The notes under the pieces: generated by a model | What the model was told of the DNA's origin: nothing | The model's database searches: none | The model's input: the letters and a program-made list of their open reading frames with translations, nothing else | Position numbers and translations under genes: made by a program | Shown here: positions 29,003-37,515 of the stretch, in pieces | Layout: each line of letters begins with the position of its first letter | Position numbering within the stretch: position 1 is the stretch's first letter | Assembly: GCF_001598555.1 (NCBI RefSeq) | Contig: NZ_BCZE01000041.1 | Span: 1-64,000, forward strand | Reading direction: 5' to 3' | Origin: Novosphingobium rosa NBRC 15208 | GTDB lineage: Bacteria; Pseudomonadota; Alphaproteobacteria; Sphingomonadales; Sphingomonadaceae | Length of the DNA: 64,000 nt

Positions 29003-31780
29003 ATGCCCTCTGTCTATCTCTGCCTTGTCGATCAGCATCAACCTTCGCTCGTCCTGCTGGCGATCATCATCTGCCTGTTGACCGCCACGGGCGGGCTGAC
29101 GCTGCTGCGCCATGCCCATCAGCATGGCAGCGAATTATGGGCGCTGGCGGCCGGCGTTTCGACCGGCTTCGGCGTCTGGGCGGTGCATTTCGTGGCCATG
29201 CTGGGCTACACGCCGGGGCTGGACATGGCCTATCGACCGGGGCTGACGGTAGCCTCGCTGGTGGTGGCGGTGGCCGGCGTGACCCTGGGGCTGACGCTGG
29301 CGCTGCGCTTTCCCTCGCGCAGCGGCCTTGCGGTGGCGGCCTGCGTCACCGGCCTCGCCATCGCGGCGATGCATTATATCGGCGCCAGCGCGCTGGATCT
29401 GCCCGCGCGGCTGGTGTGGCGGCCGGTGATGGTCGGCGGCTCGGTGTTGATGGTGGTGGGGCTGCTCTATCCAGCGCTGCGTCTGGCGCTGGGGCAGGAC
29501 CGATTGTGGCAGGCCTGCCTGCTGCTCAGCCTGGCGGTGACAGGCACGCATTTCACCGGCATGGCCGCCTTCACGCTGGTCCCCCAGCGAATGACCGCGC
29601 ATGAGCGCCTGCTGCTGATGCCCGAAACGATCGCCACGCTGGTGGTGCTGGCCACCTGTCTGGTGCTGCTGGCGGCGATGGTGGCGCTGCTGCTGAGCCG
29701 GCGGGCCACCGCCGCGATCCACAACAGCGAGCGCGCCCTCTCGATTCTGGTCGAGGGCATTTCCGATTGCGCGCTCTACATGCTCACCAATGAGGGGCGC
29801 GTGGCCTATTGGAACCCCGGCGCGCAGCGGCTGAAGGGCTATACAGGCGCCGAGGCGATCGGCCTGCCGCTCTCCGCCTTCTACACGCTGCAGGACCGCG
29901 CGGCGGGCCTGCCCGAACGCGCCTTGAGCCTGGCCACCACGCAGGGCAAGTTCACCGGTGAAGGCTGGCGCTGCCGCAAGGATGGCAGCCAGTTCTGGGC
30001 CCATGTCACGCTGGAGCGCATTCTCGACAAGGATGGCGCGCCGCTGGGCTTCGCCAAGATCACCCGCGACATGACACGGCTGAAGGAGGAGCAGGACGGC
30101 CATGCCGCGATGCGCGCCCAGCTCAACACCGCGCTGGACAACATGCATCAGGGACTGGCCCTGTTCGACAGCGATCACCGGCTGGTGCTGGCCAATTCGC
30201 GGCTCTGCGCCATGTGGGGCATTCCGCAGGGCATGCTGCTGCCCGGCACCGGCTGCGGCCCGATCATCGAACAGCTGATGGAAGGCCAGCGCGTGGTCGA
30301 GCGCGGCGCCATCCGATCTCTGCTGGAACAGGCGCTGCACACCGCCGACGGCCAGCGCATCATGGTGGAATGCCACGCGGATTTTCATGTCGGCATCACC
30401 AGCCGGGCGCTGGAGGATGGCGGGCGCGTCGTCACCTTCGAGGATGTGACCGAGCGCCGCCGCCAGATGGCGCGCATCGCCCATCTGGCCGCGCATGATC
30501 CGCTGACCGGCCTGCCCAACCGCGCCCGTTTCAACGAATGGTGCGCGCGCGAGATGCCGCATGCCGCGCGCCATGGCCGGCATGTCGCGGTGGTGGCGCT
30601 GGATCTGGACCGCTTCAAGGAAATCAACGACCGGCTTGGCCATGCCGCCGGGGACCGCGCCATCATCGAGGCCGCGCGGCGCCTGTCCGCCGCCTGCCGC
30701 GAGGGCGAGATCGTCGCGCGGCTGGGCGGTGACGATTTCGCCGCCGCGCGCCTCTACGCCAGCGAGGCCGAACTGGCCGATTTCGTCGAGCGGCTCTCCG
30801 CCTGTTTCCGCGACAGTGAATCGGATATGCCTTTGCGCGCCAGCTTTGGCGTCGCCATCTTCCCCGAGGACGGGCGTGACCGCGAAGCGCTGCTCAACAA
30901 TGCCGATCTGGCGATGCAGCGCGCCAAGACCAGCCGTGGCGAGGCGATCTGCTATTACGAACAGGGCATGGACGAGCATGCCCGCACCCGCCGCCGCATC
31001 GCGGGCGATCTGCACAATGCGCTGGCGCATGATGAGCTTTGCCTGTTCTACCAGCCCCAGCATGCCATCGGGACCGGCGCGCTGACCGGCTATGAGGCGC
31101 TGGTGCGCTGGCGCCATCCGCTGCGCGGCATGGTGCCGCCGCTGGAGTTCATCCCCGTGGCCGAGGAAACCGGCGCCATCTTCGCCATCGGCGAATGGGT
31201 GCTGCGCCGCGCCGCGCGCGACGCCGCGCGCTGGGCCAGCGACATCAAGGTGGCGGTCAATGTCTCGCCCGTGCAACTGCAGCAGCCCGATCTGGCGCAG
31301 CGCATCGCCCAGATCCTGATCGACACCGGCCTGCCCGCCCACCGGCTGGAGCTGGAAATCACCGAAAGCGCCATCATCGCGGACAAGACCCGCGCGCTGC
31401 ATGTGCTGCGCCAGATCAAGGCGCTGGGCATCGCCATCGCCATGGATGATTTCGGCACGGGCTATGCCTCGCTCGAAACGCTGCACGCCTTCCCCTTCGA
31501 CAAGCTGAAGATCGACAAGTCGCTGCTGCACAGCGCCGCCGCCAGCCCGCAGGGCGCCGCGATCATGCGCACCGTGCTGGCGCTGGGCCGCAGCCTGGAC
31601 ATCCCCGTGCTGTGCGAGGGTGTGGAAACCGAAGAGCAGCTCGAACTGCTGCGCCGCGAAGGCTGCGACGAGGGCCAGGGCTATCTCTTCGGCTATCCCA
31701 AGCCCTTGACCAGCGCGCCACGGTCGTTGGCCGCCAACACGTCGGATCAGGCCGCGCCACAGGCCGGTGTCGCCGCCTGA
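29003..31780 (+). CDS. MHYT-PAS-GGDEF-EAL cyclic-di-GMP protein
   Basis: A 925-aa inner-membrane signalling protein. The first 230 residues form an MHYT sensor with seven membrane helices and metal-binding type motifs VHFVAM, MHYIGA and THFTGM. A PAS domain (WNPGAQRLKGYTGAEAIG) and a second PAS-like domain follow. The GGDEF domain (from AHDPLTGLPNRARF) has GGDDF instead of GGDEF, so cyclase activity may be weak or lost. The EAL domain keeps GYEALVRWRHP, ELEITESAI, and AMDDFGTGYASLETL, so it probably hydrolyses cyclic-di-GMP. The ATG at 29003 is preferred over an in-frame TTG just before it. Confidence 0.94.
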   Translation: MPSVYLCLVDQHQPSLVLLAIIICLLTATGGLTLLRHAHQHGSELWALAAGVSTGFGVWAVHFVAMLGYTPGLDMAYRPGLTVASLVVAVAGVTLGLTLALRFPSRSGLAVAACVTGLAIAAMHYIGASALDLPARLVWRPVMVGGSVLMVVGLLYPALRLALGQDRLWQACLLLSLAVTGTHFTGMAAFTLVPQRMTAHERLLLMPETIATLVVLATCLVLLAAMVALLLSRRATAAIHNSERALSILVEGISDCALYMLTNEGRVAYWNPGAQRLKGYTGAEAIGLPLSAFYTLQDRAAGLPERALSLATTQGKFTGEGWRCRKDGSQFWAHVTLERILDKDGAPLGFAKITRDMTRLKEEQDGHAAMRAQLNTALDNMHQGLALFDSDHRLVLANSRLCAMWGIPQGMLLPGTGCGPIIEQLMEGQRVVERGAIRSLLEQALHTADGQRIMVECHADFHVGITSRALEDGGRVVTFEDVTERRRQMARIAHLAAHDPLTGLPNRARFNEWCAREMPHAARHGRHVAVVALDLDRFKEINDRLGHAAGDRAIIEAARRLSAACREGEIVARLGGDDFAAARLYASEAELADFVERLSACFRDSESDMPLRASFGVAIFPEDGRDREALLNNADLAMQRAKTSRGEAICYYEQGMDEHARTRRRIAGDLHNALAHDELCLFYQPQHAIGTGALTGYEALVRWRHPLRGMVPPLEFIPVAEETGAIFAIGEWVLRRAARDAARWASDIKVAVNVSPVQLQQPDLAQRIAQILIDTGLPAHRLELEITESAIIADKTRALHVLRQIKALGIAIAMDDFGTGYASLETLHAFPFDKLKIDKSLLHSAAASPQGAAIMRTVLALGRSLDIPVLCEGVETEEQLELLRREGCDEGQGYLFGYPKPLTSAPRSLAANTSDQAAPQAGVAA

Positions 31781-31954
31781 TTGCGCTACCTGCAGACCTA
31801 TTCCTGACGCAATAAGGGCACCTTAGCCAAGAAAGCTCTGGCCATCCTCCGGCAAACGGGCGATGTGATCGGCGAAACCGACCATGGACGAGACCATGGC
31901 GAGCAGCATGATCCCCGGTGGCCCCGCGCCCGCCGGGCAGAGAGGAGTAACCCC

Positions 31955-33256
31955 GTGGCCCTGATGCCCAATGCATCGTCCAGCACCGATCCTTCCGTCA
32001 GCGATGAGGACAGCGGCAACGTCAATGCGCCTCAGCTGCGCCTGTTCGTGATGGGCCTGTTCTTCATCTTCGGCGGCATCACCAGCCTCAACGATGTGAT
32101 CATCCCCAAGCTGAAGGAACTCTTCACGCTCGATTACATGCAGGCGATGTTCGTGCAGACGGCCTTCTTCGCCGCCTATGCCATCATCGGCCTGCCCGGC
32201 GCGGCGCTGGTCAAGCGCATCGGCTATATGCGCGGCGCGGTGGTCGGCCTGCTGACCATGACGGCGGGCTGCCTGCTGTTCATCCCGGCCTCGCAGCATG
32301 CCACCTATGGCCTGTTTCTGGCCGCGCTCTTCGTGCTGGCGGGCGGCGTGGTGATGGTGCAGATCGTCACCAACCCGCTGATCTCGCTGCTGGGCCCGGC
32401 CAAAACGGCATCGAGCCGCCTGACCTTCGCGCAGGCCTTCAACTCGCTGGGCACGGTGCTGTTTCCGCTGGTGGGCGGCGCGCTGATCCTGGGCCAGCTG
32501 GCCAAGGTAAAGGCCGAGGATCTGAGCGGCGAGGCGCTCGACCTCTATCGCATCGCCGAGACGCAGACGGTGGTGCACACCTACATCGGCCTTGCCATCG
32601 CGCTGGCGGTGGTGGCGCTGGTGGTCTGGGGCAACCGCAACGCCCTGAAGAACGAGCATCACGCCCACAGCAGCTTCCTTGACGGGCTCAAGCTGCTGGG
32701 CCAGCCGCGCTTCGCTTTCGGCGCGGCCTGCATCTTCCTCTATGTGGGCGCGGAAGTCTCGGTCGGCTCGCTGATCGTCAACTATTTCCAGCTGCCCACC
32801 GTATTGGGCGTGACCGCCGCAGCGGCGGCCACCTACATCCCCTGGTACTGGGGCGGCGCGCTGGTGGGCCGTTTCGCCGGCTCGGCCGTGCTGCGCATGG
32901 TGAGCCCCGCCAAGGTGCTGGCCTGCAACGCGGTGGGTTCGATCCTGCTGATCGTGATCTCGGCCAACACCAGCGGCCCGGTCGCGGCGTGGAGCCTGCT
33001 GCTGATCGGCCTGATGAACTCGATCATGTTCCCTACGATCTTCAGCCTCGCCTGCGAAGGCCTTGGCGAAGCCGCCGCCGACGGTTCGGGCATCATCAAC
33101 GTGGCCATCGTGGGCGGCGCGATCATCCCGCCGCTGACCGGCAAGTTCGCCGATGTCACCCACAGCCTGCCGATGGCGCTGGCCCTGCCCGCCCTGTGCT
33201 ATGCGATCATCGCGGCATTCGGCGTCTTCGCCAGCCGGAGCCGTGTCAACGGCTGA
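31955..33256 (+). CDS. FucP-like MFS sugar transporter
   Basis: A 433-aa MFS permease of the FucP/GluP (sugar:proton symport) branch. Typical segments are LFVMGLFFIFGGITSLNDVIIPKLKELF at the start and RLTFAQAFNSLGTVLFPLVGGALIL in helix 4-5, with GLMNSIMFPTIFSLACEGLGE near the end. The GTG start at 31955 is chosen because AGAGGAG lies 7 nt before it; ATG 31964 is an alternative, and the upstream frame from 31865 is Arg/His-rich and unlikely. It stands alone, convergent with a small gene. The sugar is unknown; glucose or fucose-like sugars are the usual substrates. Confidence 0.92.
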   Translation: MALMPNASSSTDPSVSDEDSGNVNAPQLRLFVMGLFFIFGGITSLNDVIIPKLKELFTLDYMQAMFVQTAFFAAYAIIGLPGAALVKRIGYMRGAVVGLLTMTAGCLLFIPASQHATYGLFLAALFVLAGGVVMVQIVTNPLISLLGPAKTASSRLTFAQAFNSLGTVLFPLVGGALILGQLAKVKAEDLSGEALDLYRIAETQTVVHTYIGLAIALAVVALVVWGNRNALKNEHHAHSSFLDGLKLLGQPRFAFGAACIFLYVGAEVSVGSLIVNYFQLPTVLGVTAAAAATYIPWYWGGALVGRFAGSAVLRMVSPAKVLACNAVGSILLIVISANTSGPVAAWSLLLIGLMNSIMFPTIFSLACEGLGEAAADGSGIINVAIVGGAIIPPLTGKFADVTHSLPMALALPALCYAIIAAFGVFASRSRVNG

Positions 33257-33304
33257 TCCCCCTTCCCTCGCGTTGGCTCAGGCAGGCGCGGGGCAGGTTT
33301 CAGA

Positions 33305-33337
33305 AAAAGCCCCCGGGTCATCCCCGGGGGCTTTTTT
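33305..33337 (+). terminator. Intrinsic terminator after the FucP-like gene
   Basis: AAAAAGCCCCCGGG pairs with CCCGGGGGCTTTTTT around TCAT. It is a strong hairpin with a T-run, symmetric enough to work in both directions. Confidence 0.92.
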
Positions 33338-33359
33338 GTGCCTGCCGACATTAATGCCA

Positions 33360-33650
33360 TCAGGGCAGCGCCCTGCTCCTCACCATCTCGGCGATGCGGC
33401 CCGCCATCGGCAGATGGCCGCCGCGCAGCCTGTCGAACGTGTCCGGCTTGAGCCGGCCATCCCAGCGCCAGACCTCATTCTCGGCATCCCAGTAATGGCC
33501 CATCAGAAAGGCCAGAGCCGTGGCATCGGGCACACGCGCGTGGAACAGGGTGACGCCCAGAACCCGCACCGGCGGGCGCGACAGGCGTTTGAGGCCCGGA
33601 GGCATGGTGGCCCAGATGCGTCTGGCGTGATCGTCCTGCATGGGCGCCAT
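33360..33650 (-). CDS. Hypothetical protein
   Basis: A 96-aa protein of unknown function (MAPMQDDHARRIWATMPPGL start, with GVTLFHARVPDATALAFLMG and HYWDAENEVWRWDGRLKPDTF). Composition is ordinary for a soluble protein and it is flanked by terminators on both sides, which supports a real gene. The frame opens further upstream at 33812 inside the TonB receptor terminator, so the start at 33650 or at ATG 33641 is preferred. No family is recognised; the Trp- and charge-rich middle resembles no motif I know. Confidence 0.5.
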   Translation of the reverse strand: MAPMQDDHARRIWATMPPGLKRLSRPPVRVLGVTLFHARVPDATALAFLMGHYWDAENEVWRWDGRLKPDTFDRLRGGHLPMAGRIAEMVRSRALP

Positions 33651-33693
33651 CCCTACCCCACACACATCAACAAGCCCCTGCCAGACGCATAAA

Positions 33694-33727
33694 AGAGGGG
33701 CGGCCCATCGGACCGCCCCTCCCTTTG
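33694..33727 (-). terminator. Intrinsic terminator of the TonB-dependent receptor
   Basis: On the minus strand, AGGGGCGG pairs with CCGCCCCT around a 9-nt loop and is followed by CTTTTATG. It lies about 30 nt past the receptor stop. Confidence 0.8.
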
Positions 33728-33756
33728 TCAAAAGCTCAAGCCTTGTGGGCCGAGAT

Positions 33757-36700
33757 TTAGAAGTCGATCTTCGCGCCGACGCGGAAGAAGCGACCGATGT
33801 AGTTCGAGTCACCCCAGGCCGGGTTGAACTGATACAGCTGATAACCAGCAGCCGGATCGTAGACCGGACCAGAGTCGAGCAGATTCTTCACATCCATATA
33901 GATGAGGAAGTTCTTGTTGACCTTGGCCTGCGTGTGCAGATCGATCGTGAAGGTGGGGTGCGTGTTGCAGATCACCGGGTTGTTGGTGCCGCTGTAACCC
34001 ACCACGTCACCGGCGCCCACTTCGCAGACCTTGTAGGTGTCACCGTCGTCGGTGGCGGTCTCCGAATAGCCGCTGGTGTAGTTGCCGGTCAGCGTCAGGC
34101 TGTACTTCTGCTCAGGGCCGAAGTCGAAGGTGTTCGCCCACACCGCGCGGAAGTGCGGAGCACCCGAGCAGGAGGTGGTTTCACACGGACCCAGCGTGCC
34201 GTCGTAACGGAACTCGGTCCCGCCCGAGGTCAGCGCCAGCTTCGTCAGCCACGAACCGTTGAACTGGCTGGTGAAGCGCACGCCATGGCCCAGATCGTAA
34301 CGCGCCGAAGCACTCACGTCGATGCCCGAAGCGACTTCGGAGTCGGCGTTGGTGTAGGAGGCCACGATGGTGCGGATCAGCGGCAGAGCATTGGGGTTCT
34401 GCGCGTCAGCACTGTTCTGGGTGACCGAGATGCCCGGAATGTTCACCACGCCATTGTTGGTGAAATACTGGGTCAGCGCCGGCGTCGGGTCGCTCACCGA
34501 CACGATGATGTCGGTGATCTTGGTGTGCCAGAAGTCGGCCGTCAGGGTCAGGTGACGGTTCGGCGTGAAGACCGTGCCCACCGTGAAGGAGGTCGACTTC
34601 TCGGGACGCAGATTGGGGTTGCCCACCGCGGTCACGCCCAGCGAATAGGTGCCCGTGCCCTTGGTCGGGTCGTTGGGATCCGTGCCCACACCGTTGAAGT
34701 AGGTGGGAGCGCTGGCATGCGCCGCGCAGAAGGCGGTGTAGATCGGGTTCGAGCAGGTGATCGTCTTGGTCGAATAACCCGTGGTGGGCAGACCGTTCGA
34801 CTGGTTGAAGCTCGGGATGCGGAAGCCCTTCGAGAAGGTGCCGCGGAACTTCAGCTCCTTGATCGGCTGGAACTGCGCCTCGAACTTGGGCGAGAAGTTG
34901 CTCTGACCGCTCGAATAGCTGTCATAGCGACCGTCGGCCTTCAGCTTCAGGCTCGAGAGGATCGGCGCGGTGACTTCGTAGAAGCCCGAATAGACGCGAC
35001 GCGAACCGGCGGTGCTGACCGCGTTGATGCCATAATAGGCGTCATCGGGGTTGGCGCTGGGCTGGTTCAGGCTTTCGAAGCGATAGGCCGCACCCACGGC
35101 GATGTTCAGGTCGCCGCCGGGCAGCTTGAAGAAGTCGCGGTTGATGGTGCCCTGGAACTGCGTCAGCTTCGAGCGGTTCACCGTGTGGACGGCGGGCGCC
35201 AGATAGTCGCGCGCGGCCTGGGTGTTCTGGCTCTGGTCACCGAAGTTGTAGCCGCCTGTCGCGATCAGGTTCAACAGGTGCTGGGCGTTGATGTAGTTGA
35301 GCTGCGTCAGGTCCATGTTGACCCACGAGGTGGTGCCTTCGAGGTCGAAGTTCCAGCCCTTGCCGAAGTCGCCCGAGATACCGCCCGAGAAGCGGTAGGT
35401 CTTGGCGTCGGTGTAGCTCTCGATCGGGCGGTCATAGAGACCCGAAACCTGAGCATACTGGCCGTTGGCGGCATAGGGGTTGTTGGGGTTGAGCGTGCCG
35501 TTGCCGGCATTGCAACCCGTCAGCGAGGGGTTCTTGTTGCCCACGCCGGTGGGGCAGACATAAACCGGCAGCAGCAGCGTGCCCAGATCGGTGGTGCCCG
35601 ATGCGGTCTTGGAGCTGAAGTTACGCGGATTGCCCGAGCTGAAGGTCTTGGCTTCAGCGAAGTTGAACATGCCATAGACCTGGATACGGTCGGTCAGGTT
35701 CGCCGTCAGACGCGCGTTGGCGCCGATACGGGTGATCTCGGGCGAATACATGCCGTATTGCTTGGTGAGATCCTGCTGGCACACCGTGCTGGGGCTGATG
35801 GTGCCCTGCTGGGTGGGGGTCAGCGCCTTGGCGGTCAGGCCCTGGCAACCGGTCGCGGGCGAAATCTGCGACCAGCGGCTGGCGCTGTTCGCGGCCGTGG
35901 CTGCGGTCGTGCCGCTGATGTCATAGGCGCGAGCGAAGCCGACCGTGGTCGCGCTCTTGGCCGCGTCGAAAGCGGTGTAGGCGCCATTGCCCTGAATGCC
36001 GTTGATGACGCCATTCTTCAGGCACGAACCGACCGCGTCGCAGATGTTGCTCTGATCGGCAGTGCCCCACTTGCCGCCGCGCTGGTTCATGTAAACGGCG
36101 GCGTTATGCTGATACTCGCCGTTGACGTAGAAGTTGTAGCCGTCTTCTTCCAGGCGGCCCTTGCCCCAGGTCGCGTCGAAGCGGCCTTCGGCGCCATAGC
36201 CGCGCTGGGCGATGCCGCCCGAAGCGTTGACGTGCAGACCGACGATCTGCTTCTTGACGATCACGTTGACCACACCGGCCACGGCGTCAGCGCCATAGGT
36301 CGAGGAGGCGCCGTCCTGCAGCACGTCCACGCGATCGACGATCGAGTCCGGAATGGTGTTGAGGTCGACGAAGTTGCGCACGCCGTCGTCAGCCATCGGG
36401 AACAGGGCGCTGCGCAGACCATCGAAGGTGGTCAGCGTGTAGCCGTTGTTCAGACCACGCAGCGACGGAGCGCTGGCGCCGGTGGCGAAGCCATGGCTCG
36501 ACCAGCTGCTCGGCAGCGTGCCGGCGTTGTTGGCGGCGATGCTCTGCAGAGCGCCCGAGACGGTGTTGATGCCGCGCGAGGTCAGGGTCTCGGCCGAAAG
36601 CACCACCAGCGGCGATGCCGTGGCGGCCGCGGGGTTCTTGGTGATGGAGCCGGTGACCACGATGGTCGGGCCGGTGTCCTCAGCGGGCTTGTCAGCCGAA

Positions 36701-36816
36701 GCGCCCTGTGCCGCCGGAGCAGCGTTTTGTGCGAAAGCCGAAGTGGCGATCAGCGCAGTGCCCAGAACGAGCGTAGCGACGCCCGTCTTAAGCGCATGAT
36801 TCATGCGAGTATTCAT
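33757..36816 (-). CDS. TonB-dependent outer-membrane receptor
   Basis: A 1019-aa outer-membrane transporter that takes up a large substrate using TonB energy. A signal peptide (VATLVLGTALIATSAFAQ) is followed by a TonB box-like region and a plug with VDRVDVLQDGASSTYGADAVAGVVNVIVKK. Many beta-strands follow, ending in FFRVGAKIDF with a terminal Phe. The start at 36816 is set by GAGGTG 3 nt upstream on the minus strand; MNHALKTG at 36804 is an alternative. The size and Ser/Thr/Asn-rich loops fit the large sphingomonad receptors. The substrate is not predictable; no degradative gene is adjacent. Confidence 0.95.
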   Translation of the reverse strand: MNTRMNHALKTGVATLVLGTALIATSAFAQNAAPAAQGASADKPAEDTGPTIVVTGSITKNPAAATASPLVVLSAETLTSRGINTVSGALQSIAANNAGTLPSSWSSHGFATGASAPSLRGLNNGYTLTTFDGLRSALFPMADDGVRNFVDLNTIPDSIVDRVDVLQDGASSTYGADAVAGVVNVIVKKQIVGLHVNASGGIAQRGYGAEGRFDATWGKGRLEEDGYNFYVNGEYQHNAAVYMNQRGGKWGTADQSNICDAVGSCLKNGVINGIQGNGAYTAFDAAKSATTVGFARAYDISGTTAATAANSASRWSQISPATGCQGLTAKALTPTQQGTISPSTVCQQDLTKQYGMYSPEITRIGANARLTANLTDRIQVYGMFNFAEAKTFSSGNPRNFSSKTASGTTDLGTLLLPVYVCPTGVGNKNPSLTGCNAGNGTLNPNNPYAANGQYAQVSGLYDRPIESYTDAKTYRFSGGISGDFGKGWNFDLEGTTSWVNMDLTQLNYINAQHLLNLIATGGYNFGDQSQNTQAARDYLAPAVHTVNRSKLTQFQGTINRDFFKLPGGDLNIAVGAAYRFESLNQPSANPDDAYYGINAVSTAGSRRVYSGFYEVTAPILSSLKLKADGRYDSYSSGQSNFSPKFEAQFQPIKELKFRGTFSKGFRIPSFNQSNGLPTTGYSTKTITCSNPIYTAFCAAHASAPTYFNGVGTDPNDPTKGTGTYSLGVTAVGNPNLRPEKSTSFTVGTVFTPNRHLTLTADFWHTKITDIIVSVSDPTPALTQYFTNNGVVNIPGISVTQNSADAQNPNALPLIRTIVASYTNADSEVASGIDVSASARYDLGHGVRFTSQFNGSWLTKLALTSGGTEFRYDGTLGPCETTSCSGAPHFRAVWANTFDFGPEQKYSLTLTGNYTSGYSETATDDGDTYKVCEVGAGDVVGYSGTNNPVICNTHPTFTIDLHTQAKVNKNFLIYMDVKNLLDSGPVYDPAAGYQLYQFNPAWGDSNYIGRFFRVGAKIDF

Positions 36817-37411
36817 TGTCACCTCATGAAGTGGATAGAGTCCCAAGTCTCTTCCCGCCCCCTGTTAACCCTTCCCGCACATCGTTGAATGATCACGATC
36901 TTTGGCATGTGCCCAGCATGCCGGATCGAAATCCGAGTCCGTTCAGGTCCGTGACAGCTTTATGGCTTACTCTAATAGGCTTACGCCAGCGACTTACATC
37001 ACTGTCAGTTGGTTGATCCCGTTCATGTTGCGCGATTAACACAGTGCCTGACAGGGCAGTCACACTCGCATGCCTTGCGTTATTTCACAAAGTTGAAATA
37101 AAATTTCCATCGCTGGGTCATTTGTGTGTCAATTTTAGACATTTCGTCCTGAAAATGTCACTTTCCACCGCTCATGCGATTTGAAATGTCGGCGATCTTT
37201 CGCGCAAGCGGCGCTGCCCATTTGTTGCTGTTGCATGAAAAATTGCAACTCTGCACAAAATACCAATTGACATTGATTTCCGAGCGGGATCGCCCCTTAG
37301 TCGATGCCCCCGAGTCCGACAAGCATTTATTGCGCCGCAACATAAAAAGCGCATCCTTTCGCCCGGCCTGCAACCTTGACGCCGAACGACTGGTGAGGCA
37401 TGTGCCGCTCC
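36817..37411. other. AT-richer regulatory region between receptor and CLC gene
   Basis: About 600 bp without a credible gene; the region is clearly more AT-rich than its surroundings around 37020-37290. It should hold the promoter of the receptor on the minus strand and that of the fluoride-controlled gene on the plus strand. An inverted repeat GTTGC-N10-GCAAC is at about 37228-37247. Short open frames on both strands (37158-37517 and 37174-37476) overlap each other and have no start signals. Confidence 0.5.
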
Positions 37412-37488
37412 ACGGCGATGGATTTCCGCCGGGCATGACGCCGAACCGCTCGTCGAACCACCCTTTGGCGAGCTGATGATTCCTACCT
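37412..37488 (+). promoter_or_regulatory. Fluoride riboswitch (crcB motif)
   Basis: The conserved parts of the fluoride aptamer are visible in order: GGCGATGGATTTCCGCC, then CGAACCGCTCG, then GAGCTGATGATTCCTAC at 37471-37486. The spacing of about 75 nt is right, and it ends 27 nt before the start of a CLC-F-like gene. The base pairing of P1 (GGAT with ATTCC) is slightly imperfect. Known crcB-motif RNAs turn on fluoride exporters when fluoride binds, so this gene is probably fluoride-induced. Confidence 0.85.
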
Positions 37489-37515
37489 TTCGCCGTTCGG
37501 CAACAAGGAGGACTC

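Noticed and set aside
29135..31531. 798-aa minus-strand open frame
   Set aside because: Shadow of the MHYT-GGDEF-EAL gene, with low-complexity Gln/His/Arg composition.
33640..36888. 1082-aa plus-strand open frame
   Set aside because: Antisense to the TonB-dependent receptor and crosses its terminator.
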